A DNA stretch of 64,000 nt from Flavobacterium ajazii (GTDB lineage: Bacteria > Bacteroidota > Bacteroidia > Flavobacteriales > Flavobacteriaceae), in the NCBI RefSeq assembly GCF_010614725.1, contig NZ_JAAEHL010000014.1, forward strand, positions 62,001 through 126,000, read 5' to 3'. Numbering within the stretch: the first letter of the stretch is position 1; each line of letters starts with the position of its first letter. This document shows, one piece after another, positions 26,193-35,595 of this stretch. The translations under genes were made by a program, and so were the position numbers. Below the pieces are notes generated by a model, which was not told where the DNA came from, did no database searches, and saw nothing but the letters and a program-made list of their open reading frames with translations.

Positions 26193-26630
26193 TTATCTGG
26201 AAGGGACGTAACCAGTTAGTTTTTGTTTGTAAGTATTTTGAAAATAAATCATGTAATTATAAATCAGATAGTTTACTTCGTAACCATAATTGATAAATGG
26301 GTCATAGTCAATTCTCATTTCGTATAAATTAGGATTGTAACGCTGAGGCTGTAGAACCCTGTTGTTCCATTCTGTTATATATAGCTGATTTTTGATTTCG
26401 AGATAAGACTGGGAATAATAATTTCTGGGATAAGCTTGTGAAGCCAGCCAATAGTTGAATCCATTATCAATAATGATAACTTCGTATTCTAAAGAGTCAT
26501 TTGCAATGCGTACCGTATCATTTACTGATGCTTTTATTTGGTGATCAGTTGCTGCGATTGTGTTCTTAGAAGATGTTGAACATGCAATAATTGTAAATAA
26601 AACTCCTATTATGTAAACGAAATTTTTCAT
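26193..26630 (-). CDS. Lipoprotein, DUF6146-like
   Basis: A 145-residue lipoprotein. The signal peptide ends with the lipobox FTIIAC, giving a lipidated Cys at residue 17. The mature part is tyrosine- and asparagine-rich, with DSLEYEVIIIDNGFNYWLAS and LYEMRIDYDPFINYGYEVNYLIYNYM, the hallmark segments of the DUF6146 family in Flavobacteriaceae. It should sit in the outer-membrane periplasmic leaflet, function unknown. The 100-residue membrane protein gene follows on the same strand. Confidence 0.75.
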   Translation of the reverse strand: MKNFVYIIGVLFTIIACSTSSKNTIAATDHQIKASVNDTVRIANDSLEYEVIIIDNGFNYWLASQAYPRNYYSQSYLEIKNQLYITEWNNRVLQPQRYNPNLYEMRIDYDPFINYGYEVNYLIYNYMIYFQNTYKQKLTGYVPSR

Positions 26631-26717
26631 GGCTTAAATTTGAACATTAAATTTACAAAAAAAGGAGTGATGGCTCGAATGATTTAACACTTTGTCATGG
26701 AAATCATAGTCAAAAAG

Positions 26718-26749
26718 AAAACCTGTTTGCGTAAATTCAAACAGGTTTT
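26718..26749 (-). terminator. Terminator downstream of the 26774 gene
   Basis: Perfect 12-bp stem AAAACCTGTTTG (26718-26729)/26738-26749 with an 8-nt loop. On the minus strand it is followed by a T-rich tract, 3' of the DUF937-like gene. Confidence 0.7.
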
Positions 26750-26773
26750 AATATTTTAGTTGGTCTGTTTAGA

Positions 26774-27337
26774 TTATTTTTTGCTTTTAAAGAATTTACC
26801 AATAAAACCTGCTATACCACCACTACTTTTCGTAACGACCAGAACATCTTCAATGTCCAATTTACCATCAGCATTTTGGTCCAGTCCAAATTGGGTTCCG
26901 TATTTTGAAATGGTGTCCATAATACCAGAGGCCTGGCTACTGTTTCCTGTAACTGCGTTTATAATATCTGAGATTTGAAAACTTCCGTCATTTGGATCCT
27001 TGGCTTTGTTTACCAGTGAATTTAAAATCTGTGGAATCATACTTCCTGCAACATTTGAAGATGTATCGCTGCTTAATCCAAATTTCTCGCCTAAATTACC
27101 AGATAATTGCTGGCTTAGCTGTTGTACGACTGGATTCGAACTGTCAATTGATTTTCCCTGAAACAAAGCAGCTAATTGTTCGCCACCGCCTTCTGAAGCA
27201 ATTTTTTGCAGTCCTGAAAAGATAGAGTTACTTGTTTCATTGATTACACCTTCATTCTGTTCATTTGGAATAGCGTTATTTTTTACGACAGCATCTCCTC
27301 CGAATTGCTGTACTAACTGGGTTAATTGGTCTAGCAT
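26774..27337 (-). CDS. DUF937-like protein with EF-hand-type motif
   Basis: A 187-residue soluble protein. The first 130 residues are an alanine/glutamine-rich helical region with GLQKIASEGGGEQLAALFQGK and QLSQQLSGNLGEKFGLS, which fits the DUF937 (YidB-like) fold. Near residue 155 it carries DQNADGKLDIEDV, a canonical DxDxDG calcium loop. The tail is GFIGKFFKSKK. It is probably cytoplasmic, since I see no signal peptide. Function unknown; a calcium-responsive scaffold is possible. It is monocistronic, bounded by terminators on both sides. Confidence 0.7.
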   Translation of the reverse strand: MLDQLTQLVQQFGGDAVVKNNAIPNEQNEGVINETSNSIFSGLQKIASEGGGEQLAALFQGKSIDSSNPVVQQLSQQLSGNLGEKFGLSSDTSSNVAGSMIPQILNSLVNKAKDPNDGSFQISDIINAVTGNSSQASGIMDTISKYGTQFGLDQNADGKLDIEDVLVVTKSSGGIAGFIGKFFKSKK

Positions 27338-27385
27338 GGTTTTTTAGTGTTTTAGATTAGAACTCAAATTTAAACAAAAAAAGAA

Positions 27386-27418
27386 AGGGGATTTATTAAA
27401 CACGTTAATAAATCCCCT
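27386..27418 (-). terminator. Terminator of the serA gene
   Basis: Perfect 13-bp stem AGGGGATTTATTA (27386-27398)/27406-27418 with a 7-nt loop, 25 nt after the serA stop on the minus strand. It is followed by an A-rich plus-strand run that gives a U tract in the RNA. Confidence 0.85.
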
Positions 27419-27443
27419 CTTAAGATTATTTAGTTATAATGAA

Positions 27444-28394
27444 TTAACTCAACAAAGTAATGATTTGTGATGCCAATTCAGTACCAATTCTGTCCTGAGC
27501 TTCTCCTGTTGCAGCTCCGATATGAGGAGTCAAAGAGATTTTAGAATGCATTAAAATGGCCATTTCCGGTTTTGGTTCGTTTTCGAAAACATCTAAACCT
27601 GCGAAAGCAACTTTTCCTGAATCTAAAGCTTTTACTAAAGCTACTTCATCAATAACACCACCACGAGCACAGTTTACGATTCCAACGCCATTTTTCATGA
27701 TTTCAAATTCTTTTTCACCAATGATATAACCATCCTGAGCTGGAACGTGTAATGTAATGAAATCTGATTCTTTTAATAATGATTCCAATGATTGAGGAAC
27801 GATTGTAGTCGTGATTGATTGTCCGTCGAAGAATTCAACTTTTACATCTACAGAAGGAATAAATCCATCAGCTGCGATAACTTTCATACCTAAACCAAGA
27901 GCCATTTTTGCAGTAGCCTGACCAATACGGCCAATTCCAACAATACCTAATGTTTTTCCTCTTAATTCAGTTCCGTTTGCGTATGCTTTTTTCAAACCGT
28001 CAAAATTTGAATCCCCTTCCAAAGGCATATTTCTGTTTGAATCATGTAAAAAACGAACACCAGAAAGTAAGTGTCCAAATACCAATTCAGCAACAGATTC
28101 TGATGAAGAAGCAGGAGTGTTGATTACATGGATTCCTTTGCTTTTAGCATAATCCACATCAATATTATCCATACCAACACCACCACGTCCGATGATTTTG
28201 ATACCTGGGCAGGCATCGATGATGTCTTTACGTACTTTAGTTGCACTACGAACTAAAATTACATCGACATTGTTTTCGTTAATATAGTTAGCTACTTGTT
28301 CCTGAGCTACTTTTGTAGTGATAACTTCAAAACCTCCTTTTTCTAAGGCTAGAATTCCGCTTTTAGAAATTCCGTCATTTGCTAATACTTTCAT
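27444..28394 (-). CDS. serA: D-3-phosphoglycerate dehydrogenase
   Basis: A 316-residue NAD-dependent 2-hydroxyacid dehydrogenase that oxidises 3-phosphoglycerate to 3-phosphohydroxypyruvate, the first step of serine synthesis. It shows GRGGVGMDNIDVDYAKSKGI, the nucleotide-binding GIVGIGRIGQATAKMALGLGM, NCARGGVIDE with the catalytic arginine, DVFENEP with the glutamate, and LTPHIGAAT with the catalytic histidine. It lacks the C-terminal ACT domain, so serine feedback through that domain is not possible. serC lies 92 nt upstream on the same strand; with it the pathway reaches phosphoserine. No serB is in the window. Confidence 0.92.
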   Translation of the reverse strand: MKVLANDGISKSGILALEKGGFEVITTKVAQEQVANYINENNVDVILVRSATKVRKDIIDACPGIKIIGRGGVGMDNIDVDYAKSKGIHVINTPASSSESVAELVFGHLLSGVRFLHDSNRNMPLEGDSNFDGLKKAYANGTELRGKTLGIVGIGRIGQATAKMALGLGMKVIAADGFIPSVDVKVEFFDGQSITTTIVPQSLESLLKESDFITLHVPAQDGYIIGEKEFEIMKNGVGIVNCARGGVIDEVALVKALDSGKVAFAGLDVFENEPKPEMAILMHSKISLTPHIGAATGEAQDRIGTELASQIITLLS

Positions 28395-28486
28395 TGCTGT
28401 GTTTATTGTTTATCAGATTGATCGTTTAAATCATCTAAAATATTATATTTTCTTTTTTTTGTAAACTGTGATTTTGTGACTGAAAA

Positions 28487-29557
28487 CTAAACTTTAGTTT
28501 CCAATGCTTTCATTACATCAACTAAAACCTGTACGCTTTCGATAGGCATAGCGTTGTAGATAGAAGCTCTGTAACCGCCTACAGAACGGTGTCCAGGTAA
28601 TCCTGAAATTCCTGCTTCTTTCCATAAAGCGTCAAAAGTTGCTGTATGATCAGGATTTGTCAATAAGAAAGTTACGTTCATGTTTGAACGGTCTTCTACA
28701 TTTGCTGCACCTTTAAATAATGGATTTCTGTCGATTTCAGCATATAATAAAGCAGCTTTTGCGTCATTTAATTTTTCAACAGCAGCAACTCCGCCCTGAG
28801 CTTTAATCCATTGCATAGTTAATAATGATACATAAACAGAAAAAACAGGAGGTGTATTGTACATACTTTCTGCTTTGATGTGTTTCGCGTAATCTAGCAT
28901 ACTAGGAATTGCTCTTCCGTTTTTGCCTAAGATTTCCTCTTTTACCACTACAAGTGTAGCTCCTGCAGGTCCCATATTTTTTTGAGCTCCGGCATAGATT
29001 AAATCAAATTTAGAAAAGTCTAAATCACGTGAAAAAATATCTGAACTCATATCGCAAACTACCGGAATTTTAGTTGCCGGGAATTCTTTCATTTGAGTTC
29101 CAAAAATAGTGTTGTTGCTGGTACAGTGAAAATAATCTGCATCTGCAGGTATTTCGTAACCTTTTGGAATATGGTTGTAATTTTCTTCTTTTGAAGAAGC
29201 TACGACAACTGTTTCTCCAAAAAACTTAGCTTCTTTTATGGCTGCTGTCGCCCATGTTCCTGAATCTAAATAAGCTGCTTTTCCGTTCTCTTTCATTAAG
29301 TTGTATGGAGCCATTAAAAATGCTGTACTTGCTCCACCTTGTAAAAATAAGGCCTGATATCCTTTGCCTGTTAAGCCTAATAATTCCAAAGCCAATGAAC
29401 GGGCTTCATCCATAACAGCAACGAAATCTTTGCTTCGGTGCGAAATTTCAAGAATTGATAATCCTGAATTATTAAAATCTAATACGGCTTTTGATGCTTT
29501 TTCAAAAACTTCCTGAGGTAAAATACTTGGTCCTGCGCTGTAGTTGTGTTTTTTCAT
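28487..29557 (-). CDS. serC: Phosphoserine aminotransferase
   Basis: A 356-residue PLP-dependent class V aminotransferase that converts 3-phosphohydroxypyruvate and glutamate to phosphoserine and 2-oxoglutarate. It opens with NYSAGPSILPQEVFEKASKA, then EISHRSKDF, LFLQGGAST for the cofactor phosphate, the PLP lysine in YAGAQKNMGPAG, and the terminal GHRSVGGYRASIYNAM, all diagnostic of SerC. The length is normal. Its neighbours are serA downstream and an acyl-CoA reductase gene upstream on the same strand, with a 95-nt gap. Confidence 0.95.
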   Translation of the reverse strand: MKKHNYSAGPSILPQEVFEKASKAVLDFNNSGLSILEISHRSKDFVAVMDEARSLALELLGLTGKGYQALFLQGGASTAFLMAPYNLMKENGKAAYLDSGTWATAAIKEAKFFGETVVVASSKEENYNHIPKGYEIPADADYFHCTSNNTIFGTQMKEFPATKIPVVCDMSSDIFSRDLDFSKFDLIYAGAQKNMGPAGATLVVVKEEILGKNGRAIPSMLDYAKHIKAESMYNTPPVFSVYVSLLTMQWIKAQGGVAAVEKLNDAKAALLYAEIDRNPLFKGAANVEDRSNMNVTFLLTNPDHTATFDALWKEAGISGLPGHRSVGGYRASIYNAMPIESVQVLVDVMKALETKV

Positions 29558-29652
29558 GGTATAGTTAATAGTCCAAATTTTTAAAAACGCAAATTTCGGG
29601 AATACAAGTTGAAAAACCGTTAAATTATTCGCAATAATTATAAATTTTTAAC

Positions 29653-30723
29653 CTATGTTATTAACAAAAACGATATAGTATCAATATTGTCTGCGTAATC
29701 CCATAATTGCGGAGTCTGGGTTTTGCCGAAAGAAATGCTGTTTTTGATCAGATTGTTGCTTACAATGCACTGAATTTGGTCACTGTCAGCTTCGAGACGG
29801 TTTTGTAAATCTTCTATGTTTTCATAAAACTCATAAAAAACGCTCGAAATAGGAGAGGCATAACTGGAATCTTCTTTTATTGTCAAAAATCCGTTATCGA
29901 GTAATTTGAAATTACTCATTAAAAAAACTGCTTTGTTATAGTCATAATTATTAGCATATTTTTCGTAATGAATAACATCCTGATATTTAAACATCGCCTG
30001 AAAAAAATCATCAAACTTATAATCTTTCGGGACAAAAAGTTTAGAAACATTACGGCATCCTAAACCGAAATAGCGAAAAATATCTTCACCTAAACCTTCT
30101 AGATCTTCTTTGGTTTCCTGACCGTTTAATACCGCAACTGAATTTCTATTTTTGCGTATAATAGAGGGCTTGTCTTTAAAATAATATTCAAAATAACGGG
30201 CAGTATTGTTGCTTCCCGTAGCAATTACGGCATCAAAATTTTCTAATTTCCCTTCAGTGAAAACAATTTTATCTTTTAAACTTTTATCAGCAAAAATTAA
30301 ATATTTGGCTAAAAACGGCAACAAATGCTGGTCGTTTGAAGAAGTTTTTATCAAAGCTTTATTTCCTGTTATTAAAACGGATAAAAAATCATGAAAACCT
30401 ACAAGAGGAATATTTCCGGCTAAGATTAAAGCTACCGTTTTTTCTTTTTTATTGTTTTGAGAAAACTCTGCAGAATAGTTAGAAAGCCATTTGTCTATAT
30501 TTTCTTCTGTCAAAGCTTCTGCCCATGATTTTATTGCAAAATGCACTTGTTCAGGAGTGTACCATCCGTTGTGTGATTGCGAAAGTTCGATGAGATTTAT
30601 AAAGTCTTCATAAAATAAGTCATTACCTAAAACCGATTCATTACGGGTATTTCCTTCTTCTGAAAACTGACTCAAAAACTGACCCAGCGCTATAAAAGAT
30701 TGTTTTTTTTCGTTTTGTAACAT
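29653..30723 (-). CDS. Acyl-CoA reductase (LuxC-like)
   Basis: A 356-residue aldehyde-dehydrogenase-fold protein of the acyl-CoA reductase family. The middle contains LILAGNIPLVGFHDFLSVLITGNKALIKTSSND, the nucleotide-binding strand pair, then AVIATGSNNTARYFEYYFKD and GEDIFRYFGLGCRNVSKL, where the cysteine of GLGC is the expected thioester nucleophile. The family reduces an acyl-CoA to an aldehyde with NADPH, but this Bacteroidota branch has no known substrate. It lies beside serC and, divergently, the ferredoxin; I recall this order as common in Flavobacteriaceae. Confidence 0.85.
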   Translation of the reverse strand: MLQNEKKQSFIALGQFLSQFSEEGNTRNESVLGNDLFYEDFINLIELSQSHNGWYTPEQVHFAIKSWAEALTEENIDKWLSNYSAEFSQNNKKEKTVALILAGNIPLVGFHDFLSVLITGNKALIKTSSNDQHLLPFLAKYLIFADKSLKDKIVFTEGKLENFDAVIATGSNNTARYFEYYFKDKPSIIRKNRNSVAVLNGQETKEDLEGLGEDIFRYFGLGCRNVSKLFVPKDYKFDDFFQAMFKYQDVIHYEKYANNYDYNKAVFLMSNFKLLDNGFLTIKEDSSYASPISSVFYEFYENIEDLQNRLEADSDQIQCIVSNNLIKNSISFGKTQTPQLWDYADNIDTISFLLIT

Positions 30724-30729
30724 AACTAA

Positions 30730-30761
30730 TTTGTTTATGAAAGGTTTTGATTGTAATTTTG
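30730..30761 (+). promoter_or_regulatory. Candidate promoter of the ferredoxin gene
   Basis: TTTG at 30730-30733 and TAATTTTG at 30754-30761 are 20 nt apart, matching the Bacteroidota -33 TTTG and -7 TAnnTTTG arrangement. It would give a 5' leader of about 90 nt before the ferredoxin ATG at 30861. Confidence 0.5.
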
Positions 30762-30860
30762 CACAAAAATAAGCTATATTAAGTTATAAGGCAAAGCAGA
30801 ATAAAATGTTTAATATTATTTGCAGAATCTTATAAGTTTTAACCCGTAACCAAGAATAAA

Positions 30861-31211
30861 ATGGCAATAATTATAACCGACGAATGCATCAATTGTGGGG
30901 CTTGCGAACCAGAATGCCCAAATACAGCAATTTATGAAGGAGCTGATGACTGGCGATATAAAGACGGAACAAGCCTTTCAGGAACAGTAGTTTTACCTGA
31001 CGGAACTGAAGTTGATGCAGATGATGCTCAGACGCCAATTTCTGACGAAATATACTATATCGTTCCCGGAAAATGTACAGAGTGTAAAGGTTTTCATGAT
31101 GAACCTCAGTGTGCAGCAGTATGTCCTGTAGATTGTTGTGTGCCAGATGATAATCACGTAGAAGATGAAGAAACCTTGTTGAACAGACAGGCGTTTTTGC
31201 ATGGAGAGTAA
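30861..31211 (+). CDS. 4Fe-4S dicluster ferredoxin
   Basis: A 116-residue ferredoxin with two iron-sulfur motifs. The first is CINCGACEPECP at 11-22. The second is CTECKGFHDEPQCAAVCP at about 74-91 followed by VDCC. The spacing is that of bacterial 2[4Fe-4S] ferredoxins with a long insertion between the sites (about 50 residues, acidic). It transfers electrons in the cytoplasm; the partner is not encoded nearby. It is divergent from the acyl-CoA reductase and ends at a good terminator, so it is probably transcribed alone. Confidence 0.92.
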   Translation: MAIIITDECINCGACEPECPNTAIYEGADDWRYKDGTSLSGTVVLPDGTEVDADDAQTPISDEIYYIVPGKCTECKGFHDEPQCAAVCPVDCCVPDDNHVEDEETLLNRQAFLHGE

Positions 31212-31230
31212 TATTTTATTTTGACGATAT

Positions 31231-31260
31231 AAAAATCCTGATTTTAAATTCAGGATTTTT
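31231..31260 (+). terminator. Terminator of the ferredoxin gene
   Basis: Stem AAAAATCCTGA (31231-31241) with its complement at 31250-31260, loop of 8, followed by an uninterrupted T run to 31264. Confidence 0.85.
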
Positions 31261-31379
31261 TTTTCTCTTGATTTTTAATATGATAAAAGTTATTTCTTTG
31301 ATTTTTAATGTTTTATTTTTAATGAATATTAATTTATTGACGGAAATTTAATACTTTAGTTGAAAATTTAATAACACTT

Positions 31380-32543
31380 ATGAGAAGACTGATACTTTTA
31401 TTGGTTATTTTTTTAAATTTAAGTCTTTTTGCGCAAGAAGCAGAGTATTCTGTAATTGTAAAAGATATAGAAACGCTGTTGCCGATAGAAAACGCTACAG
31501 TTTTTGTTATGAAAACCAAACAGACTTTGATTACTAATAAAGATGGTAAAGTAACTTTTGTATTAAACGGAGCTTCCAATGTTCAGGTTTCAGAAACAAA
31601 TTATGAAAAACTGACACTTCGTTGGGCCGCTTTAAAAGAAGATCAATTTGTAATTTATCTCAAAAACAGTCATAATAAATTAGATGAAGTAGTTGTTTCA
31701 AATGAAAATCCTCAAAAAATCCTTCAAAAAATCGTTTCCAATTCAAGACAGAAATTAGCTGCTTCTTATCGTCTAAAGGTATATGTTAGAGAATTCTTTT
31801 TGTTAGATAATAAATATTCTTATTACAATGACGGACTGGTAAATTTTCAGTTTTCAGTAAACCAGAAAAAAGCAACTACGACATTACTGGTTGAGCAAAA
31901 TAGATCTTACGGTTTATTGGAAAACGATATCAGTGCTGATTTGATGGGCTATAATTTGAATAATATTATGGAGAATTATTGCAATTTAAACTATTTCGAC
32001 CCTCTTTTGGATTCAAAAACCAAAAAAGAATACAGTTTTACGACCAAAGGACATCCTAATAATAAAAACTATTATGTAATGTCTGTAGTGCCGTTAGAAA
32101 GTGCAAAAACGGCATTAGATACTTATGAAATAGTTTACGATCCCGAAAAAAAATTAATTATAGAATTTAGCGTTATTATTGAGCCAAAAAATTTGGCAGA
32201 AATAGTCGAAAATGAACAAATTGGTTCTAAAAATGTTACAAGGTCAATTGTGAAAGTTAGTTACAGGGCCGAAGGCCAGGATTATTATCTATTGACTGCA
32301 AATGAAGAAATAGGATATGATTTGGTTTTAAAAGAGGAAATTAAAAATATTCAGGTTCGTAATAATTTTATAACAACCAACTTCAACAGACAGAATTTTA
32401 CTTATAAAGAAAGTGATGTTTTTAAAGAGAAATCGCTTTTTAATAAAAAGAACAAAGTCCTGACTAAATATTGGGACATTTCCGGATTTACGGCTACCGA
32501 TGAAGAAAAAGGAATTATCGATTCGTTAGAATTTAAATTATAA
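31380..32543 (+). CDS. Exported carboxypeptidase-like regulatory domain protein
   Basis: A 387-residue protein with a signal peptide (1-18, ending LFAQ). Residues 20-95 form a carboxypeptidase-regulatory-like beta-sandwich (DIETLLPIENATVFVMKTK, LITNKDGKVTFVL), ending in the TonB-receptor-like linker NKLDEVVVSNENPQ. The remaining 270 residues are beta-rich with NLNNIMENYCNLNYFDPLLD and many tyrosines. It lacks a plug and barrel, so it is not a TonB receptor. A surface or periplasmic role is likely, but none is assigned. It ends at a terminator facing the large TonB receptor gene. Confidence 0.75.
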   Translation: MRRLILLLVIFLNLSLFAQEAEYSVIVKDIETLLPIENATVFVMKTKQTLITNKDGKVTFVLNGASNVQVSETNYEKLTLRWAALKEDQFVIYLKNSHNKLDEVVVSNENPQKILQKIVSNSRQKLAASYRLKVYVREFFLLDNKYSYYNDGLVNFQFSVNQKKATTTLLVEQNRSYGLLENDISADLMGYNLNNIMENYCNLNYFDPLLDSKTKKEYSFTTKGHPNNKNYYVMSVVPLESAKTALDTYEIVYDPEKKLIIEFSVIIEPKNLAEIVENEQIGSKNVTRSIVKVSYRAEGQDYYLLTANEEIGYDLVLKEEIKNIQVRNNFITTNFNRQNFTYKESDVFKEKSLFNKKNKVLTKYWDISGFTATDEEKGIIDSLEFKL

Positions 32544-32550
32544 TTCAACC

Positions 32551-32583
32551 AAAAAATCCTGAGTTTAGCGCTCAGGATTTTTT
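32551..32583. terminator. Bidirectional terminator between convergent genes
   Basis: Perfect 13-bp stem AAAAAATCCTGAG (32551-32563)/32571-32583, loop of 7. The A run on one side and T run on the other allow termination in both directions. Confidence 0.85.
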
Positions 32584-32600
32584 GGTTTTATGCTATTCTG

Positions 32601-35303
32601 TTAAAAATTAAATCCAAGTCTTGCGTAGTAATAAGCTCCGCTGAATCCCATTTGTACAGCATCCCAGTAGCCACCGGCTTCAACCCAGTCATCTTGCTGG
32701 TCAGGATAAACATTTAGCAGGTTGTTGGCACCAATACTTAATTTGGTAGATTTAGAAAGTTTAAAACCTAAAGTCAGATCGGTTACAATTTTGGCTCCGT
32801 AAGTATCTGTAGCTGCTCTCTTTTGGTTTGCCAATACCTGTTCGTCGGTTTCAGACGGATCCGTTCTGTAATCTTCAGGATCTTCGTCCATTTGATAATC
32901 TAATAGTTTTACTTCACTAAATCTCGTGAAAGCCAATCCCGCATCAAACCATTTTCTGCCATAATTTAGGTTAAGACCAAATTTGTTTGGTGGGGCAGAG
33001 GCAAGTAAAAAAGCTTTGTCACGTTCACCAAAGAATGTTTTTTCGTCTAAATCGCCATTTTTTACTTTGTCAATTTTCATATCATTAATATTTCCAACCA
33101 AAGTGGCGCCAAATCTATTTTCATTAATTGTTTTTTTCCAGGACAGAACTACATCAAGTCCGGTTGTTTTGGTATCTACACCATTTACGAAAAACTGTGC
33201 TTTATCAACATTTGTTCCCAGATGTGATGCATCAAAATAACCAGTTAATACAATTCGGTCATCTACATTGATAAGGTAGCCATCGACAGTTGCGGTAAAA
33301 TCTCCATAATTAGCCGTAAATCCTAACGATGCATTTACTGCTTTTTCTTCATTTAATTTCTGGATTCCAAAAGCTCTTGTTATTTCACTGTTGTTTGGAG
33401 CCAATAAAACTTCTGTTGCACCTGCAGAGCTAAAATTGGTGAAACGCAAATTATAATAAATCTGTGCTAAAGAAGGCGCACGGAAACCGGTGCTAACAGA
33501 TCCTCTTAAGTTGATGTTATCTGTAATTTTAAGTCTTGAAGCCAGTTTTCCATTTACGGTACTTCCAAAATCGCTGTAATTCTCGTATCGAATAGCGCCA
33601 CTTACCATAAAAGCTTTACTAACATCTAATTCAGCATCCGTATATAAGGAGAAGTTGGTACGGTTTTCATTTACTTCGTTTGCCGGACTATAACCTGGGA
33701 ATCCCTGAGAACCTCCGGGACGTGGCTCACCTGAAACCGGGTCAATTGGGGCACTTTGGGTTGTAGGATCAGTAATCGGATTTCCATTTGTATCATAGGT
33801 TGCATAAGAACCTTCTTCTCCGGCAAAAATTTCGAATTGTTCTACTCTATATTCTGCTCCAAAAGCTAAATTTAAGCCTTCAAGAATGTCACCATAATTT
33901 TTAGAAAGATCGATATTGGTAGTGTTTTGAAGTAAACTATGACCTCCGGCATCAAATTCTGTTGGTGAATTTTCTTCAAGGGAAGCATTTAGAGTTCCTT
34001 TTATGTCATAATGAAATTTATTTTTTCCTAAAGTATTGCTGAAATCCCATTTCCAGCCTCCGGAAGTTTCGGTTCTGATTCCTGCTGCAATCGAATTGTC
34101 GTTTATTTTTGAAGTAATTCTTGGAGTATATCCGCCTGGATAAATTTCTTCTACCACTCTTTCACCGTCATTTCTGGTAAAGGCATAAGCGTCTGTATCT
34201 CTGAAGTTACTTCCTCCAAAAGCATAAAATTGAGTTTTTTCAGAAATCGGAACTGCAAAATTTACAAATAAATTTACGCCCTGAATTGAAGCTTCTCCAA
34301 AACCTTTTCTGAAATCGAAGCCAGGACGTAATGTTTTGTTTTTGTTTAAAAATTCTCCGGTAACATTTACGTAACCGCCTTTTGTGCCAATTGGAACCCC
34401 ATAATTAGCTGATATTTTTACAGAACCTCCGTCAAAATCCTGATCTTTTCCAAAGGAATTCCCGTTCCCGTTTTGGTCTAATCTGTAACCTTTTGTATTT
34501 GCGGTTCCTTCAGGAAAATCTCCTTTGGCGTCTGTATTGAATGCTCCATATGTTATTGCGCCGGTAAATTCTTTTACATTATCGTTGGTTACAATATTGA
34601 TAACTCCTGCAATGGCATCAGAACCATATTGTGCAGCAGCTCCGTCTCTCAGAATTTCAATCCTTTTGATAGAAGCAGCCGGAATTGCATTTAAATCTGT
34701 TCCAGTATTTCCACGTCCGCGGGTTCCAAACAAATTAATTAAGGAGGATTGGTGTCTTCTTTTTCCGTTAATCAAAACCAAAGTCTGGTCAGGTCCCATT
34801 CCTCTTAAAGAAGCCGGATCCACGTGATCGGCACCATCAGAGCCCGATTGTTTATTGGCGTTGAATGATGGGGCAACATATTGTAATAATTCATTAATTT
34901 CAAGTTTTCCACTTTGTGTGGTAACATCTTTTACATTAATGACATCAATAGGTACCGCTGAATTTACAACAGTTCTTTTTGCACTTCTTGAACCAACGAC
35001 TACAACATCGTTTAAAATTTGACCTCCGCTTTCATCGAGAACAATCTCTATTTTACTTCCAGAAGCAGGTTTTTCTACAGCCGTGTAGCCAACATAAGTA
35101 AAAATTAAAACAGCGCCTTCTTTTACTTTAATAACAAAATTTCCTTCGAAATCGGTAGAAACTCCGTTTGAAGTTCCTTTTTCGACAACGTTTACACCAG
35201 GCAGAGGAGCACCTGATTTATCTTTAACGACACCTGAAACTTCTTTCTGGGCAAAAAGAAAGGCTGAATTTATCAGGAATAAAAATAATGTAATCTTTTT
35301 CAT
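32601..35303 (-). CDS. TonB-dependent outer-membrane receptor
   Basis: A 900-residue receptor. The signal peptide is 1-18. A carboxypeptidase-like domain (20-95, VSGVVKDKSGAPLPGVNVVE) is followed by the plug domain (110-240) with VDPASLRGMGPDQTLVLING, IPAASIKRIEILRDGAAAQYG and SDAIAGVINIVT. The rest is a 22-stranded barrel, with the last strand ending YYYARLGFNF as expected for Bam recognition. It imports a large or scarce ligand with TonB energy. No SusD gene or other substrate clue is adjacent, so the ligand is unknown (siderophore or peptide are alternatives). It is monocistronic. Confidence 0.9.
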   Translation of the reverse strand: MKKITLFLFLINSAFLFAQKEVSGVVKDKSGAPLPGVNVVEKGTSNGVSTDFEGNFVIKVKEGAVLIFTYVGYTAVEKPASGSKIEIVLDESGGQILNDVVVVGSRSAKRTVVNSAVPIDVINVKDVTTQSGKLEINELLQYVAPSFNANKQSGSDGADHVDPASLRGMGPDQTLVLINGKRRHQSSLINLFGTRGRGNTGTDLNAIPAASIKRIEILRDGAAAQYGSDAIAGVINIVTNDNVKEFTGAITYGAFNTDAKGDFPEGTANTKGYRLDQNGNGNSFGKDQDFDGGSVKISANYGVPIGTKGGYVNVTGEFLNKNKTLRPGFDFRKGFGEASIQGVNLFVNFAVPISEKTQFYAFGGSNFRDTDAYAFTRNDGERVVEEIYPGGYTPRITSKINDNSIAAGIRTETSGGWKWDFSNTLGKNKFHYDIKGTLNASLEENSPTEFDAGGHSLLQNTTNIDLSKNYGDILEGLNLAFGAEYRVEQFEIFAGEEGSYATYDTNGNPITDPTTQSAPIDPVSGEPRPGGSQGFPGYSPANEVNENRTNFSLYTDAELDVSKAFMVSGAIRYENYSDFGSTVNGKLASRLKITDNINLRGSVSTGFRAPSLAQIYYNLRFTNFSSAGATEVLLAPNNSEITRAFGIQKLNEEKAVNASLGFTANYGDFTATVDGYLINVDDRIVLTGYFDASHLGTNVDKAQFFVNGVDTKTTGLDVVLSWKKTINENRFGATLVGNINDMKIDKVKNGDLDEKTFFGERDKAFLLASAPPNKFGLNLNYGRKWFDAGLAFTRFSEVKLLDYQMDEDPEDYRTDPSETDEQVLANQKRAATDTYGAKIVTDLTLGFKLSKSTKLSIGANNLLNVYPDQQDDWVEAGGYWDAVQMGFSGAYYYARLGFNF

Positions 35304-35456
35304 GGTTGTTTGATTTTTTTGGTTTGTTTTTGTTTGTTGTTTGTATAAAAGTAATGTTTTTTAACAAAATCATAATAAAAAGTTTAAAAATTTTAAATAA
35401 GACTTCTAAAAATAGATTAATACTCATTTTTACTTCACTCCCGAGTTATTAAATCT

Positions 35457-35464
35457 TATATTTG
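35457..35464 (+). promoter_or_regulatory. Candidate -7 box upstream of ychF
   Basis: TATATTTG fits TAnnTTTG and would give a leader of roughly 125 nt before the ychF start at 35596. I see no clear -33 element. Confidence 0.3.
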
Positions 35465-35595
35465 CAAAATTTTAAAGCCAAAAAATATCAGTTTGGCAGA
35501 AACTAAAAGAAATAAATAATTCATAAAGAATAAATTAGAAGAATTAAGTTGAGCCTGAACAGAAAAGGGCGAATAAAATAAATAGAAACAAACAG

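Noticed and set aside
27444..29557. Complete serine pathway operon
   Set aside because: serA and serC are present, but no serB-like phosphatase gene was found in the window; only two of three steps can be claimed.
32601..35303. SusC-type polysaccharide utilization locus
   Set aside because: No SusD-like lipoprotein or glycan enzyme is adjacent, so this is called only as a TonB-dependent receptor.
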